64,000 nucleotides of DNA from Alphaproteobacteria bacterium (GTDB lineage Bacteria > Pseudomonadota > Alphaproteobacteria > TMED109): positions 62,001-126,000 of the forward strand of contig JAJDZX010000040.1 of the NCBI GenBank assembly GCA_022824395.1, read 5' to 3'. Under the pieces are notes generated by a model, which made no database searches, was not told where the DNA came from, and saw nothing but the letters and a program-made list of their open reading frames with translations. Positions 35,865 to 45,378 of the stretch are shown here, in pieces; position 1 is the stretch's first letter; every line of letters begins with the position of its first letter. Made by a program: the position numbers and the translations under genes.

Positions 35865-37645
35865 CGCATCTCCTCCGCCGGTGTCACCCCCAGGATGGAG
35901 AGGCCCGCACGCAGCACGGCCCGGACCGCGCCGGCCAGCAGCAGGCGCGCTGCCGTGCGCGGCCGGTCATCCGGAAGCAGTGTTCGCAACGACGGCTCGC
36001 CACGGGCGCCGGCAGTCCAGAGCGCGTGGTACCGGGCCGCGAGTTCGGAAAGCTGGAAGGCGATGCGGTGCGGCTCGCGCGCGCGCGCTGCCGCTTCGAC
36101 CTGTTCGGGCCAGAGCGCGACTTCGCGCATCAATGCCACTTCCCGCGGATCGGTGAGGATCGTCGGCTCCGCCTCCGTATCGACCTCAAGACCCTGCAGC
36201 TCCCCGTGTTCCGCGACCCGCCGGAAGACCGAACAGATCCGGGCGTGCGCATACTGGACGTAGTAGACCGGATTGTCCTTCGACTGGCGCACGGCCTCCG
36301 ACAGGTCGAAATCGAGCGGCGCATCGGGCCGCCGCATTAGCATAAGGAATCGGAACACGTCGGGGCCGACCTCGCGCAGGACGGATTCAAGGGTGACGAT
36401 GTTGCCGTCGCGCTTCGACATCCGCACTGGCTGGCCGGCCCGCGTCACCCGGACGAGCTGACAGAACTTCACGTCAAGACCCGCGGCTTCCCCGCTGAGC
36501 GCGGCGAGTCCCGCCCGCACGCGTTTCGCGTAGCCGCCGTGATCGGCGCCCCAGACGTTGATCTGCTGGCGGAAGCCGCGCCGGTACTTGTCGAAGTGGT
36601 ACGCGAGGTCACCCGCGAAATACGTCCACTCGCCGTTGGCCCGGCGCAGCGGCCGGTCGGCGTCGTCACCGAAACGGCTGGCGCGGAAGAGGAGCTGCGG
36701 GCGGGGTACCCAAGCCTCTCCTGCGGCGCCCTTCGGCCGCGGGGGCACGCCCGTGTAGACGAGGTCCCGCTGTTCCAGCACGGTGACGGCCTCGTCGACG
36801 CGACCGGCGTCCCGGAGATCACGTTCCGACACGAAGACGTCGAAGCGAATACCGAGTCGTTCCAGATCCCGGTCGATCAGCTTCATCATCTCGCGAATCC
36901 CGGCCTTCCGGAATCGCTCCAGCCACGCATCTTCCGCCGCGGCGACCGCTTCCCCGCCGTCCGCCGCAAGCTCCCCTTCCGCCACCGGCGCTAGGTACTC
37001 GCCGGGATACAGCCCCTCCCCCGGCATCGACTCCTCGACGCCGGCCGCCATGCGGTACCGGTGGTGGATGGAGCGGGCCAGCTGATCGATCTGGCCGCCG
37101 GCATCATTGACGTAGTACTCGCGGGTCACATCGAAGCCGGCGAATGCCAGGAGCGCAGCCATGGCGTCGCCCAGCACGGCCCCGCGCCCGTGGCCGACGT
37201 GCAGCGGACCGGTGGGGTTGGCCGAGACGAATTCGACATTGACCGGCTTGGCTTCGCCCATCGCGGAGCGCCCGTAGTCGGCGCCGGCAGCCACCGCCGC
37301 CCGCAGGGCCGGAATCCAGGCCGAGGGTGCGATCCGGAGATTGACGAAACCGGGGCCCGCGGGTTCTGCGGACGTGATGCCGGCCGCCCCCGGCAGCGCG
37401 TCGGCCAGACGCCCGGCGAACGCGCGCGGATCCATTCCGACCCGCTTCGCCAGGACCAGGCTGGCGTTGGTCGCGAGGTCCCCGTGCGCAGGGTCGCGCG
37501 GCGGACTCAGTGTCACGGAGCGCTGCAGCAGCTGCTCCCAGTCCCCGTCCGGGGCCGCCGATGTGCTGACGATCCGGCGCACTGCCTCCGCCACGTGGCG
37601 GCGAAGGGCCGGAAGCGGCCCGTCCGCGGTTGCCGGGGCGGTCAC
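35861..37645 (-). CDS. argS: Arginyl-tRNA synthetase
   Basis: Class I synthetase charging tRNA-Arg, 594 aa. The HIGH motif appears as HVGH in SANPTGPLHVGHGRGAVLGD. The KMSKS equivalent is RMSKRDG. The anticodon-binding helical domain carries YYVQYAHARICSVFRR, and the Add-1 domain occupies the N-terminus. GTG 37645 is chosen; a TTG at 37672 would add nine residues. The stop overlaps the SPOR gene by 4 bp, heading the six-gene chain. The aldolase gene ends only about 60 bp upstream on the same strand. Confidence 0.95.
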   Translation of the reverse strand: MTAPATADGPLPALRRHVAEAVRRIVSTSAAPDGDWEQLLQRSVTLSPPRDPAHGDLATNASLVLAKRVGMDPRAFAGRLADALPGAAGITSAEPAGPGFVNLRIAPSAWIPALRAAVAAGADYGRSAMGEAKPVNVEFVSANPTGPLHVGHGRGAVLGDAMAALLAFAGFDVTREYYVNDAGGQIDQLARSIHHRYRMAAGVEESMPGEGLYPGEYLAPVAEGELAADGGEAVAAAEDAWLERFRKAGIREMMKLIDRDLERLGIRFDVFVSERDLRDAGRVDEAVTVLEQRDLVYTGVPPRPKGAAGEAWVPRPQLLFRASRFGDDADRPLRRANGEWTYFAGDLAYHFDKYRRGFRQQINVWGADHGGYAKRVRAGLAALSGEAAGLDVKFCQLVRVTRAGQPVRMSKRDGNIVTLESVLREVGPDVFRFLMLMRRPDAPLDFDLSEAVRQSKDNPVYYVQYAHARICSVFRRVAEHGELQGLEVDTEAEPTILTDPREVALMREVALWPEQVEAAARAREPHRIAFQLSELAARYHALWTAGARGEPSLRTLLPDDRPRTAARLLLAGAVRAVLRAGLSILGVTPAEEMR

Positions 37646-37706
37646 GTCCCGCTCACGATCGTTTCGGGACAACGCCTGGATCTCATCTCCCGGCGATGCA
37701 GCGCGT

Positions 37707-38477
37707 TCAGTCGGCGAGGCCCTGCCGGATGGTGGCGATCTGGTCCTGCGCGGCAGCGGTCAGGATGCGGGTGTCGTTCGCGATCGAAACGAACTGGAAC
37801 CCTTCGCGAATCTTCTGCAGGGAATACTCCGGGCTGAGGCAATGCAGCCCCGCCGGCACGCCGGCCCGCTTGGCCGCCGTCAGAATGGTCGCCATCGCCT
37901 CGGTGACAACTGGATTGTCGGTATCCATCTGCGGCCTCTCGCCGAGTGACAGCGCAAGGTCCGACGGGCCCACGTAGATTCCGTCGAGGCCCGGCGTGGC
38001 GACGATCGCGTCCACGTTCGCAACGGCTTCCGCGGTCTCGACCATCGCGATTGCCAGGATGGTCTCGTTCGCCTTGTCGAGGTAATCGGGGCCACCGTAG
38101 ATCGCAGCCCGGATCGGGCCGAAGCTCCGGACCCCCTCAGGGGCGTACTTGCAGTAGGAAACCAGCTGTGCGCACTGCTCGGGGGTGTTGATCATCGGAC
38201 AGATGATGCCGTAGCTCCCGGCGTCAAGAAGCCTCCCGATGATTCCAGGCTCCAGCGTTGGGACGCGCGTAAGGGGTGTCACCGGGGTGGTCGTCAGCGC
38301 CTGCAGCATCTGGACGGTGTCGGAAAAATCGCTCAATCCATGCTGCAGGTCGATAGTCACGGAGTCCCATCCGCATCCCCCCATGACCTCGGCAGCGAAG
38401 CTGTTCGGAATGGCAAGCCAACCGTTCACAACGGCGCCGCCTTCCTGCCAGATTTTCTGAACGGCGTTCTCGCGCAT
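37707..38477 (-). CDS. HpcH/HpaI-family aldolase
   Basis: Metal-dependent class II aldolase, 256 aa, that cleaves 4-hydroxy-2-keto acids (usually releasing pyruvate). Motifs: VTIDLQHGLSDF, ICPMINTPEQCAQLV, the metal ligand Glu in IAMVETAEAVANVDAI, and GLDGIYVGPSDLALSLG with the Asp ligand. Third gene of an operon with a 2-hydroxyacid dehydrogenase (5-bp gap) and an RraA-like gene. The exact aldol substrate is not readable. Confidence 0.9.
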   Translation of the reverse strand: MRENAVQKIWQEGGAVVNGWLAIPNSFAAEVMGGCGWDSVTIDLQHGLSDFSDTVQMLQALTTTPVTPLTRVPTLEPGIIGRLLDAGSYGIICPMINTPEQCAQLVSYCKYAPEGVRSFGPIRAAIYGGPDYLDKANETILAIAMVETAEAVANVDAIVATPGLDGIYVGPSDLALSLGERPQMDTDNPVVTEAMATILTAAKRAGVPAGLHCLSPEYSLQKIREGFQFVSIANDTRILTAAAQDQIATIRQGLAD

Positions 38478-38482
38478 GGTTG

Positions 38483-39463
38483 CTACTCCAGTACTTCGGG
38501 ATTGACGATGTGCGCAGGCTTGATCCGGTCGTCGAACGCATCCAATACGTTCTGACAGGTGACTTCGGCCATGGCCCGCATGGATTCGCTCGTGATGCCG
38601 GCCACGTGCGGCGAGAACAGCACGTTCTCCAGGTCGAGCAGCGGATGATCATCCGGCGGCGGCTCCGAATCAAAGACGTCAAGCCCTGCGGCCCGGATGC
38701 CGCCGGTACGAAGTGCGTCGACCAGCGCCGCCTCCTCGATGATCCCGCCCCGCGCGGTGTTGACGAGAATCGCGGACGATTTCATCCGGGCAAGCGCCGA
38801 CGCGTCGATCAGGCCTTCGGTCTCGGCATTGCGCGGACAGTGGACGGTGACGAAATCCGCCAGCGGCAGGGCGTCCTCGAGGTGCGCGACGCGGCGGGCG
38901 CCTGCCTGCTCCACGGCGGCACTCTCGATGTAGGGGTCAAAGACATCGACCGCCATCCCCATTCCCTTGCAGATCGCCGTCGTCCGCGTCCCGATTCGGC
39001 CGAACCCGATGACGAGCAGCCGCTTGCCGAACAGTTCGACGTTTTCCAGGTCGGTCCCGAAGCGATCCTGGAACCGACGGCCCTGGACCGTGCCATGGAA
39101 ATAGAGAGAGCGCTTGGCAAGCGCCATCATCAGGAAGACCGCGTGCTCGGCGACCGACCGCGAATTGGATTCTCCCGCGATCAACAGCGGGATACGCCGC
39201 TCGGTCAGGGCCTCGACGTCCACCGAATCGAACCCGACCCCGAAGCGCGACACCACCTCGAGGTTCGGGGCCGCCGCGATGAATTCCCGGTCGCAGACCG
39301 TGGTGCGCAAAGTCACTGCTGCCACATCGCCCAGTCGCGCGAGAAGCGTATCGACCTCGTCGTTGGAACACTCCTCGACCAGTACATCGTCGCGAGCCTC
39401 AAGTAGGGCGCGCCCCTCGGCGGGCATGCCCTGCACCAACATTACCTTGCGCTGATTCGCCAT
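38483..39463 (-). CDS. D-2-hydroxyacid dehydrogenase family protein
   Basis: NAD(P)-dependent oxidoreductase of the phosphoglycerate-dehydrogenase-like family, 326 aa. It has the Rossmann VIGFGRIGTRT, the substrate Arg in NTARGGIIEEAALVDAL, the Glu in DVFDSEPP and the catalytic His in FSPHVAGITSES. There is no C-terminal ACT domain, so serine biosynthesis (full-length SerA) is unlikely. ATG 39463 follows the RraA-like gene by 11 bp. Likely reduces or oxidises the keto acid handled by its aldolase neighbours. Confidence 0.9.
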   Translation of the reverse strand: MANQRKVMLVQGMPAEGRALLEARDDVLVEECSNDEVDTLLARLGDVAAVTLRTTVCDREFIAAAPNLEVVSRFGVGFDSVDVEALTERRIPLLIAGESNSRSVAEHAVFLMMALAKRSLYFHGTVQGRRFQDRFGTDLENVELFGKRLLVIGFGRIGTRTTAICKGMGMAVDVFDPYIESAAVEQAGARRVAHLEDALPLADFVTVHCPRNAETEGLIDASALARMKSSAILVNTARGGIIEEAALVDALRTGGIRAAGLDVFDSEPPPDDHPLLDLENVLFSPHVAGITSESMRAMAEVTCQNVLDAFDDRIKPAHIVNPEVLE

Positions 39464-39474
39464 GTCCGCGTCCC

Positions 39475-40158
39475 CTAGAGCTCTTCGACGCCGCGATCGA
39501 GGTAGCGGGCGCGGTCCCACAGGGTGGTGATTTCCCCACGTGCAATCCGCCCGTCCAGCGTCTCCTCCTTGGCCTGTACTTCAGCGAGAGCGGCGATCAC
39601 CCGGTCGGCGAGGGCACGCGGCACCACCACCACGCCGTCTTCATCAGCCACGACGATATCTCCCGGCTGGACGATCACGTCGCCGATGCTGACCGGGCCG
39701 TTCAGCTCGCCTGGACCGTTCCGGTACATCCCGTTGGGCCTGACGCCGCAAGAAAATGTGGGAGGCCCCTTCGCCCGGATTCCGGCCGCGTCGCGGACCA
39801 GGCCGTCGGTGACGATCCCGACAACGCCCTTCTGTTTCGCGATAGCGGCGTAGTGGTCGCCGATTACGGCGCCGCTCCGGTCGCGCCCGGTCGCCAGTAC
39901 CAGCACGTCGCCGGGTGCCACGTAGTCGAGTGCCGCCATGGCCGCGAGATTGTCGCGCGGCCCGCCCGATGCGGTCACGGCGACCCCGACGAAGCGCATG
40001 TCCGGATCCAGCGGCCGGATCGCTGCATCCATGCAGTTCCAGCCCTGCTGGGCGTCGGCGACGAAACTGGTCGGCGCGTCTGCCACGGCCGCCACCTGCT
40101 CGGGCGCTGCCCGGCCAACCGGCGTGTGGATCCGAAGGGCGAGCGGGTCGCCGATCAT
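39475..40158 (-). CDS. RraA-like / 4-hydroxy-4-methyl-2-oxoglutarate aldolase-type protein
   Basis: A 227-aa member of the RraA fold, which includes class II pyruvate aldolases. The signature GDHYAAIAKQKGVVGIVTDGLVRDAAGI carries the G-D, V-x-D-G and R-D residues that bind metal and substrate in aldolases. ATG 40158 (MIGDPLALRI) matches typical starts; an upstream in-frame ATG at 40209 is possible. First gene of a three-gene catabolic operon. RraA proper (an RNase E inhibitor) is an alternative but unlikely given the operon. Confidence 0.88.
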   Translation of the reverse strand: MIGDPLALRIHTPVGRAAPEQVAAVADAPTSFVADAQQGWNCMDAAIRPLDPDMRFVGVAVTASGGPRDNLAAMAALDYVAPGDVLVLATGRDRSGAVIGDHYAAIAKQKGVVGIVTDGLVRDAAGIRAKGPPTFSCGVRPNGMYRNGPGELNGPVSIGDVIVQPGDIVVADEDGVVVVPRALADRVIAALAEVQAKEETLDGRIARGEITTLWDRARYLDRGVEEL

Positions 40159-40246
40159 GAAAACATGGTGGGGAGCACGGTCACGGCCCTCTGGTGACCG
40201 CGACACCATAGCGCATCGGACACCGGCGATCCGTGCACCAGCTGCG

Positions 40247-41194
40247 TCAGAACGTGTAGCGCATCTCCAGGCTCGCTCCCGCGAACGAGAGTGCATCGGC
40301 GGTCCGGATCCGGAACGTGACCGGCTCGCTCCCGTCGAGCCGCAACTGCGACGGGTGGCTGCGGAGCCGCTCCCACGAGATTCCCTCCGCCACGAACTGG
40401 CCGAGCCGGACCCAGCGGACCTTCACGCCGATCGACAACGAATCCGACAACGCATAGTCGACCCCACCTACGATCTGGTACCCGGTAATCCGGTCGTCGA
40501 GTTTGCCCTGCTTGCTGGTGGTAGTCGCGGCCAGGTTGCGCCGGACCTCCTGCTCATTCGCGAGGCCGGCAGCGGTGCCGATGGCGGCGGGATCCGGATT
40601 GCGCGCCCAGAGATCACTGTAGTCCAGCTGCGAGCGACCCACGCCGACACCGAAGCCGACGTACGGCGTCAGGCGGCCTTGGCGTGGGAAGTCGACGTAC
40701 ACATTGCCGAAAACGGCTTGGGACGAGACGGTGCCGATGCGGTTGTCCGCCCGCTGGATCTCGCCGTCTAGCTTGCCGAGCGTGTCGCCGGTCGCGCTCG
40801 AGACCGGCGACGTCTGATCGTATTCAGAGCTGCGGTAAAACCACTCCACCTCGGCGCGCAGTCGCCAAGCGAATCTGTAGCCAACCGCGATCCCCGTCAG
40901 CAGCCCGGTGGCGTCGTCGAAGGAGGAGCTCCAGCCGGCTCCCGATCCCCGGTTGGGATCGGTGCATCCCGGGACCTCGGCGTACCGGGGATTGATGAAC
41001 TCGTCGCACCGGCTGGCCCGATCGTTGCTGTTGCCCCTAAGTTCGACCTCGGGAGCAAGATTGAGTCCGAGCGACTGGCTCAGATAGAAGCCCCGCGCGG
41101 ACTCTGCCGCCGCCGTGCCGGCCAACCCCATTGCGAGGGCGACTGCCACGGCGACCGTAACCGCTCCCGATTTCCGTATGCAGAATCTTCGCAT
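40247..41194 (-). CDS. Outer-membrane beta-barrel protein
   Basis: A 315-aa exported protein with a signal peptide ending near GTAAA. Alternating hydrophobic strands (LLTGIAVGYRFAWRLRAEVEWFYR, LTPYVGFGVGVGRS, SIGVKVRWVRLG) and the C-terminal aromatic ending LEMRYTF are recognised by the Bam machinery. A predicted surface loop near the N-terminus holds two Cys (RCDEFINPRYAEVPGC) that could form a disulfide. No specific porin family recognised. It is 89 bp upstream of the RraA-like operon on the same strand. Confidence 0.85.
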   Translation of the reverse strand: MRRFCIRKSGAVTVAVAVALAMGLAGTAAAESARGFYLSQSLGLNLAPEVELRGNSNDRASRCDEFINPRYAEVPGCTDPNRGSGAGWSSSFDDATGLLTGIAVGYRFAWRLRAEVEWFYRSSEYDQTSPVSSATGDTLGKLDGEIQRADNRIGTVSSQAVFGNVYVDFPRQGRLTPYVGFGVGVGRSQLDYSDLWARNPDPAAIGTAAGLANEQEVRRNLAATTTSKQGKLDDRITGYQIVGGVDYALSDSLSIGVKVRWVRLGQFVAEGISWERLRSHPSQLRLDGSEPVTFRIRTADALSFAGASLEMRYTF

Positions 41195-41557
41195 GTGCAC
41201 CCTCGGCAAACCTGAATGTAACAAATCACGACGGCAGGCCGGGGGCAACCGGTCGCTGCGACCGCAGTACGTTGGTGCGTGCGCTCCGGCTGCTGGCGCT
41301 CACCGAGTGCCATCGGAGTAAAGTGCTCAATCTGCGCTGGTGCCACACTGGCGAAGACGTCACCGGTGCGCCGAACACCAAGACCGGCCCGCGTCTGCGA
41401 GCATTCTCCGCCCCCGCGCAGGGATGATCCGCAACTCGTGGACCGTATCGACCGGCCACAGGAACGCACCCCTGCCGCGGGATGTGCCGCTACCGGATGC
41501 CACCCCCGCAAGCGGTTCTTGGTAGTCGACTTTCCGGGAACGTCTGAAGAAGCGGCC
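41195..41557. other. Intergenic region between the barrel gene and tRNA-Glu
   Basis: A 363-bp non-coding stretch. It must contain the barrel-gene promoter (leftward; TTGTTACATT near 41220 is a weak -10 candidate) and the end of the tRNA transcript. Nothing else convincing is seen. Confidence 0.45.
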
Positions 41558-41633
41558 TGGTGCCCCCTACGGGACTCGAACCCGTGTTTCCGCCGTGAAA
41601 GGGCGGCGTCCTAGACCACTAGACGAAGGGGAC
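41558..41633 (-). tRNA. tRNA-Glu (anticodon TTC)
   Basis: A 76-nt tRNA read leftward. The acceptor stem GTCCCCT pairs with AGGGGGC (one T-G pair). The D-arm contains GTCTAGTGGTCTAGGAC. The anticodon arm is CCGCC-CTTTCAC-GGCGG with anticodon TTC. The T-arm ACGGG-TTCGAGT-CCCGT and an encoded CCA end complete it. All arms fold without mismatch apart from the T-G pair, and the sequence closely resembles E. coli tRNA-Glu. Confidence 0.97.
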
Positions 41634-41952
41634 CCAAAGCCAAAGTACACGGATGATGGCGGGGGCCGGAACCATTCCCGCACGCCGTCGACAGTGGCAC
41701 ATGTACGATCAAATAAAATCCTATTCCGGTTCGCGCCGCAAGTCATTGCCCCCATGGCCGCCCGTGGCATCGCGCGCAGGCGTATCCCACAGGCCCGTGC
41801 CGAATGCCTTCCCCGGGCCTTGGCGGGCCTGATGAGCGGCATCTGCGCTTGGCTTCTCTGGCCCCCGGCCCCGTCTGGCCGCGCGCCCATCGCTCCCCCA
41901 TAGTGCGGGTCCGCAACGCACGCCCGTGCTTCAACCCGCGAGGACCTGTCGC
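41634..41952. other. Intergenic region between tRNA-Glu and the pdxA-like gene
   Basis: A 319-bp divergent gap. An AT-rich patch (41708-41724, ATCAAATAAAATCCTAT) stands out and could be an upstream element for the tRNA promoter or part of a rightward promoter. No coding sequence or hairpin seen. Confidence 0.4.
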
Positions 41953-42936
41953 ATGCCTGACGCCCCGGAGCGCTTTCGCGGCTGCCGCTTCGGCATCACG
42001 CTCGGGGATCCGGGCGGCGTCGGACCGGAAATCGTGGTCAAGGCCATGGAGGCCTTGCCCGAAGCCAAACGGCGCCAAATCGCCGTCATCGGCGCCATCG
42101 ACGCCCTCCGACGGGCGCAGAAGGCATTCGGGGGAGGCCCGGCTTCGCTCCGGGGGTGCGTACTCGAGGATACGGGCGCCCCGGCCCGGTCCGGCCCGGT
42201 CGGCGTCCCGTCGGCCGCCGGCGGGGCCGCGAGTCACGCGGCGGTAGTGCGGGCTGTCGAACTCGCCCGCACCGGCGCCATCGACGTCATCGTGACCGCC
42301 CCGATTTCCAAGGAAGCGCTGCACCTCGCCGGTCATCCGTACGACGGGCACACCGGGCTGCTCGCGCACCTGTGCGGCGTCGACAATCCCTTCATGCTGC
42401 TCGCCGCCCCGGATTTTGCGGTCATTCACGTCTCGGCGCACGTGCCGCTTCGCGAGGCGATCGAGCGGGTGCGCACGGGGCGGGTCCTCGACGCTATCCA
42501 CACCGGCGCCCGACACCTGCTGCGTCTGGGACTTCGCCAGCCTCGGGTCCGGGTCGCCGGGCTCAACCCCCATGCCGGAGAGGGCGGCATTCTTGGATCG
42601 GAGGACGCCACGGAAATCGCGCCCGCCGTGGAGTCGGCCCGTGCCGAGGGCCTTGACGTCACCGGCCCGCATCCGCCGGACACGGTCTTCAGGCTGGCGA
42701 CCACGGGCGAAGCCGACCTGATCGTCGCCCAGTACCACGACCAGGGACACATCCCGGTCAAGCTGAACGCGTTCGACAGTGCGGTGAACGTCACCCTGGG
42801 ATTGCCGATCCTCCGCGTCTCGGTCGACCACGGAACCGCCTTCGACATTGCCTGGCGGGGGGTGGCAAGGCCCGACAACCTGCACGCGGCGCTGCGCTAC
42901 GCCGAGCGGCTGGTGGAGACGCCTGCCCCGGCCTGA
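41953..42936 (+). CDS. PdxA-family 4-phosphate dehydrogenase (PdxA or PdxA2-like)
   Basis: A 327-aa metal- and NAD-dependent dehydrogenase. It has ITLGDPGGVGPEIVVKAME at the N-terminus, VTAPISKEALHLAGHPYDGHTGLLAHL with metal-binding His, LNPHAGEGGILGSED, and VAQYHDQGHIPVKL. These are shared by 4-hydroxythreonine-4-phosphate dehydrogenase (vitamin B6) and the PdxA2 branch, which oxidises four-carbon sugar-acid phosphates. No pdxJ/ksgA/surA genes are near, and the neighbours are catabolic dehydrogenases, so a PdxA2-like role is at least as likely. GTG 41926 is an alternative start. Confidence 0.9.
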   Translation: MPDAPERFRGCRFGITLGDPGGVGPEIVVKAMEALPEAKRRQIAVIGAIDALRRAQKAFGGGPASLRGCVLEDTGAPARSGPVGVPSAAGGAASHAAVVRAVELARTGAIDVIVTAPISKEALHLAGHPYDGHTGLLAHLCGVDNPFMLLAAPDFAVIHVSAHVPLREAIERVRTGRVLDAIHTGARHLLRLGLRQPRVRVAGLNPHAGEGGILGSEDATEIAPAVESARAEGLDVTGPHPPDTVFRLATTGEADLIVAQYHDQGHIPVKLNAFDSAVNVTLGLPILRVSVDHGTAFDIAWRGVARPDNLHAALRYAERLVETPAPA

Positions 42937-42952
42937 GACCGGCGGGGGACCA

Positions 42953-43723
42953 TCAGTGCGCGGTCCAGCCGCCGTCGACCCTGAGGCTCGTGCCGGTCAC
43001 GATGCCCGACGCCGGCGAAGCCAGGTAGAGGACGGCGGCCGCCACGTCTTCCACGCTTCCGAACCGATCCATCTTGATCATGCTGCGGACGAATTCGGCG
43101 AAGGCAGGATCCTCGAGATAGGGGCGCGTCATCGGCGTCTCGATGAACGTCGGCGCCACCGCGTTGACGCGAATCCCCTGCGGCCCGAGTTCGACGGCCA
43201 TCGCCTTGCTCAGACCCTCGATCGCGTGCTTGGTCATGCAGTACACGGATCGCTCCACGGCGCCGACATGCCCCATCTGGGAGCTCATGTGGATGATCGA
43301 CCCGGACTTTCGACGGAGCATCACGCGCGCAGCACTTCGGGCGACCCGGAAGGCGGACCGCACGTTGAGGTCCAGCAGCTGATCCAAGGCCGCGTCGGTG
43401 ACCTCCGGGAACGGCTGCGGCCGGTTGGTCCCGGCGTTGTTGACCAGCACGTCGAGGCGGTCCAGTCGCTCGATGCGGCCCAGCAGCGCCTCCCCCGTCA
43501 CATCCTCGACCCAGGTCTCGACCGGCGGGCGGGCCTCGGCGGCCAGGCTCTGCAGGTCGGCTTCGGTCCGGGCCACCGCCACGACGGCGGCGCCCGCCTC
43601 CGCCAGGGCCAGGGCGCAGGCCCGGCCCAGGCCGCGGCCGGCCCCCGTGACCAGCGCGACCTGACCTTCGACACCCCGTGCCCAGACCGGCAGTTCCTGT
43701 TGTGTTCCGTCCATCTCGCTCAT
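42953..43723 (-). CDS. SDR-family NAD(P)-dependent oxidoreductase
   Basis: A 256-aa classical short-chain dehydrogenase. Coenzyme motif [23 protein letters not shown], the active-site Ser in HMSSQMG, the YCMTK Tyr-Lys pair, and the C-terminal [16 protein letters not shown] 43723; ATG 43714 is an alternative. It is divergent from the HisD-like gene (71 bp) and converges with the pdxA-like gene. With the second SDR it brackets a HisD/HpsN-like enzyme, so it may oxidise the hydroxyl of the same substrate. Substrate unproven. Confidence 0.92.
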   Translation of the reverse strand: MSEMDGTQQELPVWARGVEGQVALVTGAGRGLGRACALALAEAGAAVVAVARTEADLQSLAAEARPPVETWVEDVTGEALLGRIERLDRLDVLVNNAGTNRPQPFPEVTDAALDQLLDLNVRSAFRVARSAARVMLRRKSGSIIHMSSQMGHVGAVERSVYCMTKHAIEGLSKAMAVELGPQGIRVNAVAPTFIETPMTRPYLEDPAFAEFVRSMIKMDRFGSVEDVAAAVLYLASPASGIVTGTSLRVDGGWTAH

Positions 43724-43793
43724 CCTGACCCCCGCTTCCGGTGCGCAGCAGCGTGCTACGATCGCCGGCCGATTCAACCCCCGGACACGCACC

Positions 43794-45107
43794 ATGGCCC
43801 GCCATCTCAAGACCGGGATCAGCGATGACGCCAAGGCCGACGCCGACGCCAAGGTGCGCCGGACCGTCGAGGACATTCTGGCCCAGATCGAAATGCGCGG
43901 GGACGCCGCCGTCCGCGAGTACTCCGAACGCTTCGACCGCTGGTCGCCGGCGACGTTCCGTCTCGATCGGGCGGCAATCGACGCCTGCTATGCCCGCGTC
44001 AGCCCGCGCGAACGCGCAGATATCGAGTTCGCACAGGCGCAGATCCGCAACTTCGCCTCGATCCAGCGTACCGCGCTCCAGGACGTGGAGCACGAGACGA
44101 TGCCGGGCGTCGTCCTCGGGCACAAGAACATCCCGGTCAACAGCGTGGGATCCTACGTGCCTGGCGGGAAATATCCGATGGTCGCCTCGGCGCACATGAG
44201 CGTGGTGACGGCCAAGGTCGCCGGCGTGCAGCGGATCATCACGTGCGCGCCGCCCTACGAGGGCGAGCCGAATCCTGCCATCGTCGTGGCCCAGGATCTC
44301 GGCGGCGCCGACGAGATCTACTGCCTCGGCGGCGTGCAGGCGGTCGGTGCGATGGCGCTCGGCACCGAAACGATCGCGCCGGTCGACATGCTGGTCGGGC
44401 CGGGCAACATGTTCGTGGCCGAAGCCAAGCGGCAACTTTTCGGCCGGGTCGGCATCGACCTCTTCGCCGGGCCCACCGAGACGCTGGTCATCGCCGACGA
44501 TTCCGTCGACGGGGAGTTGTGCGCGGCCGACCTGCTCGGGCAGGCGGAACACGGCCCCACTTCGCCGGCCATCCTGCTGACCGACTCGGAGGCCCTCGCG
44601 CGCGACACGCTGGCCGAAGTCGAGCGGCAGCTCGGGACCCTGGCCACGGCCGAGACGGCCGGGCAGGCGTGGCGCGACTACGGTCAGGTGATCGTGTGCG
44701 ACGGGTTGGACGAAATGGTCACGGTCGCGGACGGCCTCGCCGCCGAGCACGTCCAGGTGATGACGCGGGACCCGCAGTACTTCCTCGATCGCCTGACGAA
44801 CTACGGCGCGCTCTTCCTCGGCCCGGAGACCAACGTGTCGTACGGGGACAAGGTGATCGGCACCAACCACACGCTGCCGACCCGCCGGGCAGCCCGCTAC
44901 ACCGGCGGCTTGTGGGTCGGGAAATTCATCAAGACGTGCACCTACCAACGGATCACCGAGGAGGCGTCGGTCACGGTCGGGGAATACTGCTCCCGCCTCT
45001 GCGCCCTCGAGCATTTCGCCGGTCACAAGGAACAGGCGGATATCCGCCTGCGTCGGTACGGCGGAATGAACGTCCGGGGGCTGGAGGCGCTTCCCGGCGC
45101 CGAGTAG
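43794..45107 (+). CDS. Histidinol-dehydrogenase-like / sulfopropanediol 3-dehydrogenase-like enzyme
   Basis: A zinc- and NAD-dependent four-electron dehydrogenase of the HisD superfamily, 437 aa. Zinc ligands are recognisable: Gln and His in [11 protein letters not shown], Asp in [15 protein letters not shown], and His in the C-terminal [16 protein letters not shown]. True HisD usually ends with an AHxxAxxxR motif. The [14 protein letters not shown] ending and the absence of other his genes match the HpsN branch, which oxidises dihydroxypropanesulfonate to sulfolactate. Two SDRs flank it. The HpsN reading is inference; other hydroxy-acid or polyol substrates are possible. Confidence 0.88.
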   Translation: MARHLKTGISDDAKADADAKVRRTVEDILAQIEMRGDAAVREYSERFDRWSPATFRLDRAAIDACYARVSPRERADIEFAQAQIRNFASIQRTALQDVEHETMPGVVLGHKNIPVNSVGSYVPGGKYPMVASAHMSVVTAKVAGVQRIITCAPPYEGEPNPAIVVAQDLGGADEIYCLGGVQAVGAMALGTETIAPVDMLVGPGNMFVAEAKRQLFGRVGIDLFAGPTETLVIADDSVDGELCAADLLGQAEHGPTSPAILLTDSEALARDTLAEVERQLGTLATAETAGQAWRDYGQVIVCDGLDEMVTVADGLAAEHVQVMTRDPQYFLDRLTNYGALFLGPETNVSYGDKVIGTNHTLPTRRAARYTGGLWVGKFIKTCTYQRITEEASVTVGEYCSRLCALEHFAGHKEQADIRLRRYGGMNVRGLEALPGAE

Positions 45108-45378
45108 CGCCGGCAGGCCTTGCCCGGCCGGGGCGGAGTAGCGCGTCCGGCAACAGCCCCGTGTTGACGCGGAACCGCCGCGCCAACCGGAGCGCGGCCG
45201 GGTCCGGATGCGCCAGCGGTCCGAGCGTGCGACACTCCCGGCGCGCCGTCGGGACCGGGCATCGTGCCGCGGGATCCGGCGAGGGCCGCGCCCGCTCGCC
45301 GGCGCAGCGAAGCCGCCGCTTCCGGCCCTGACGCCGACGGCTGCCCGCGAGCACCCGGATCAAGACAAGGAGTTGTCC

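Noticed and set aside
38483-39463. Serine-biosynthesis SerA
   Set aside because: The protein is 326 aa without the C-terminal regulatory domain and sits in an aldolase operon.
42897-45026. 709-codon leftward open frame covering an SDR and the HisD-like gene
   Set aside because: It is antisense to the HisD-like gene and an alternative frame of the SDR; no start site or motif.
43794-45107. Biosynthetic histidinol dehydrogenase (HisD)
   Set aside because: Zinc ligands are shared, but no his genes are near and the C-terminal motif differs from HisD; kept as HisD/HpsN-like.
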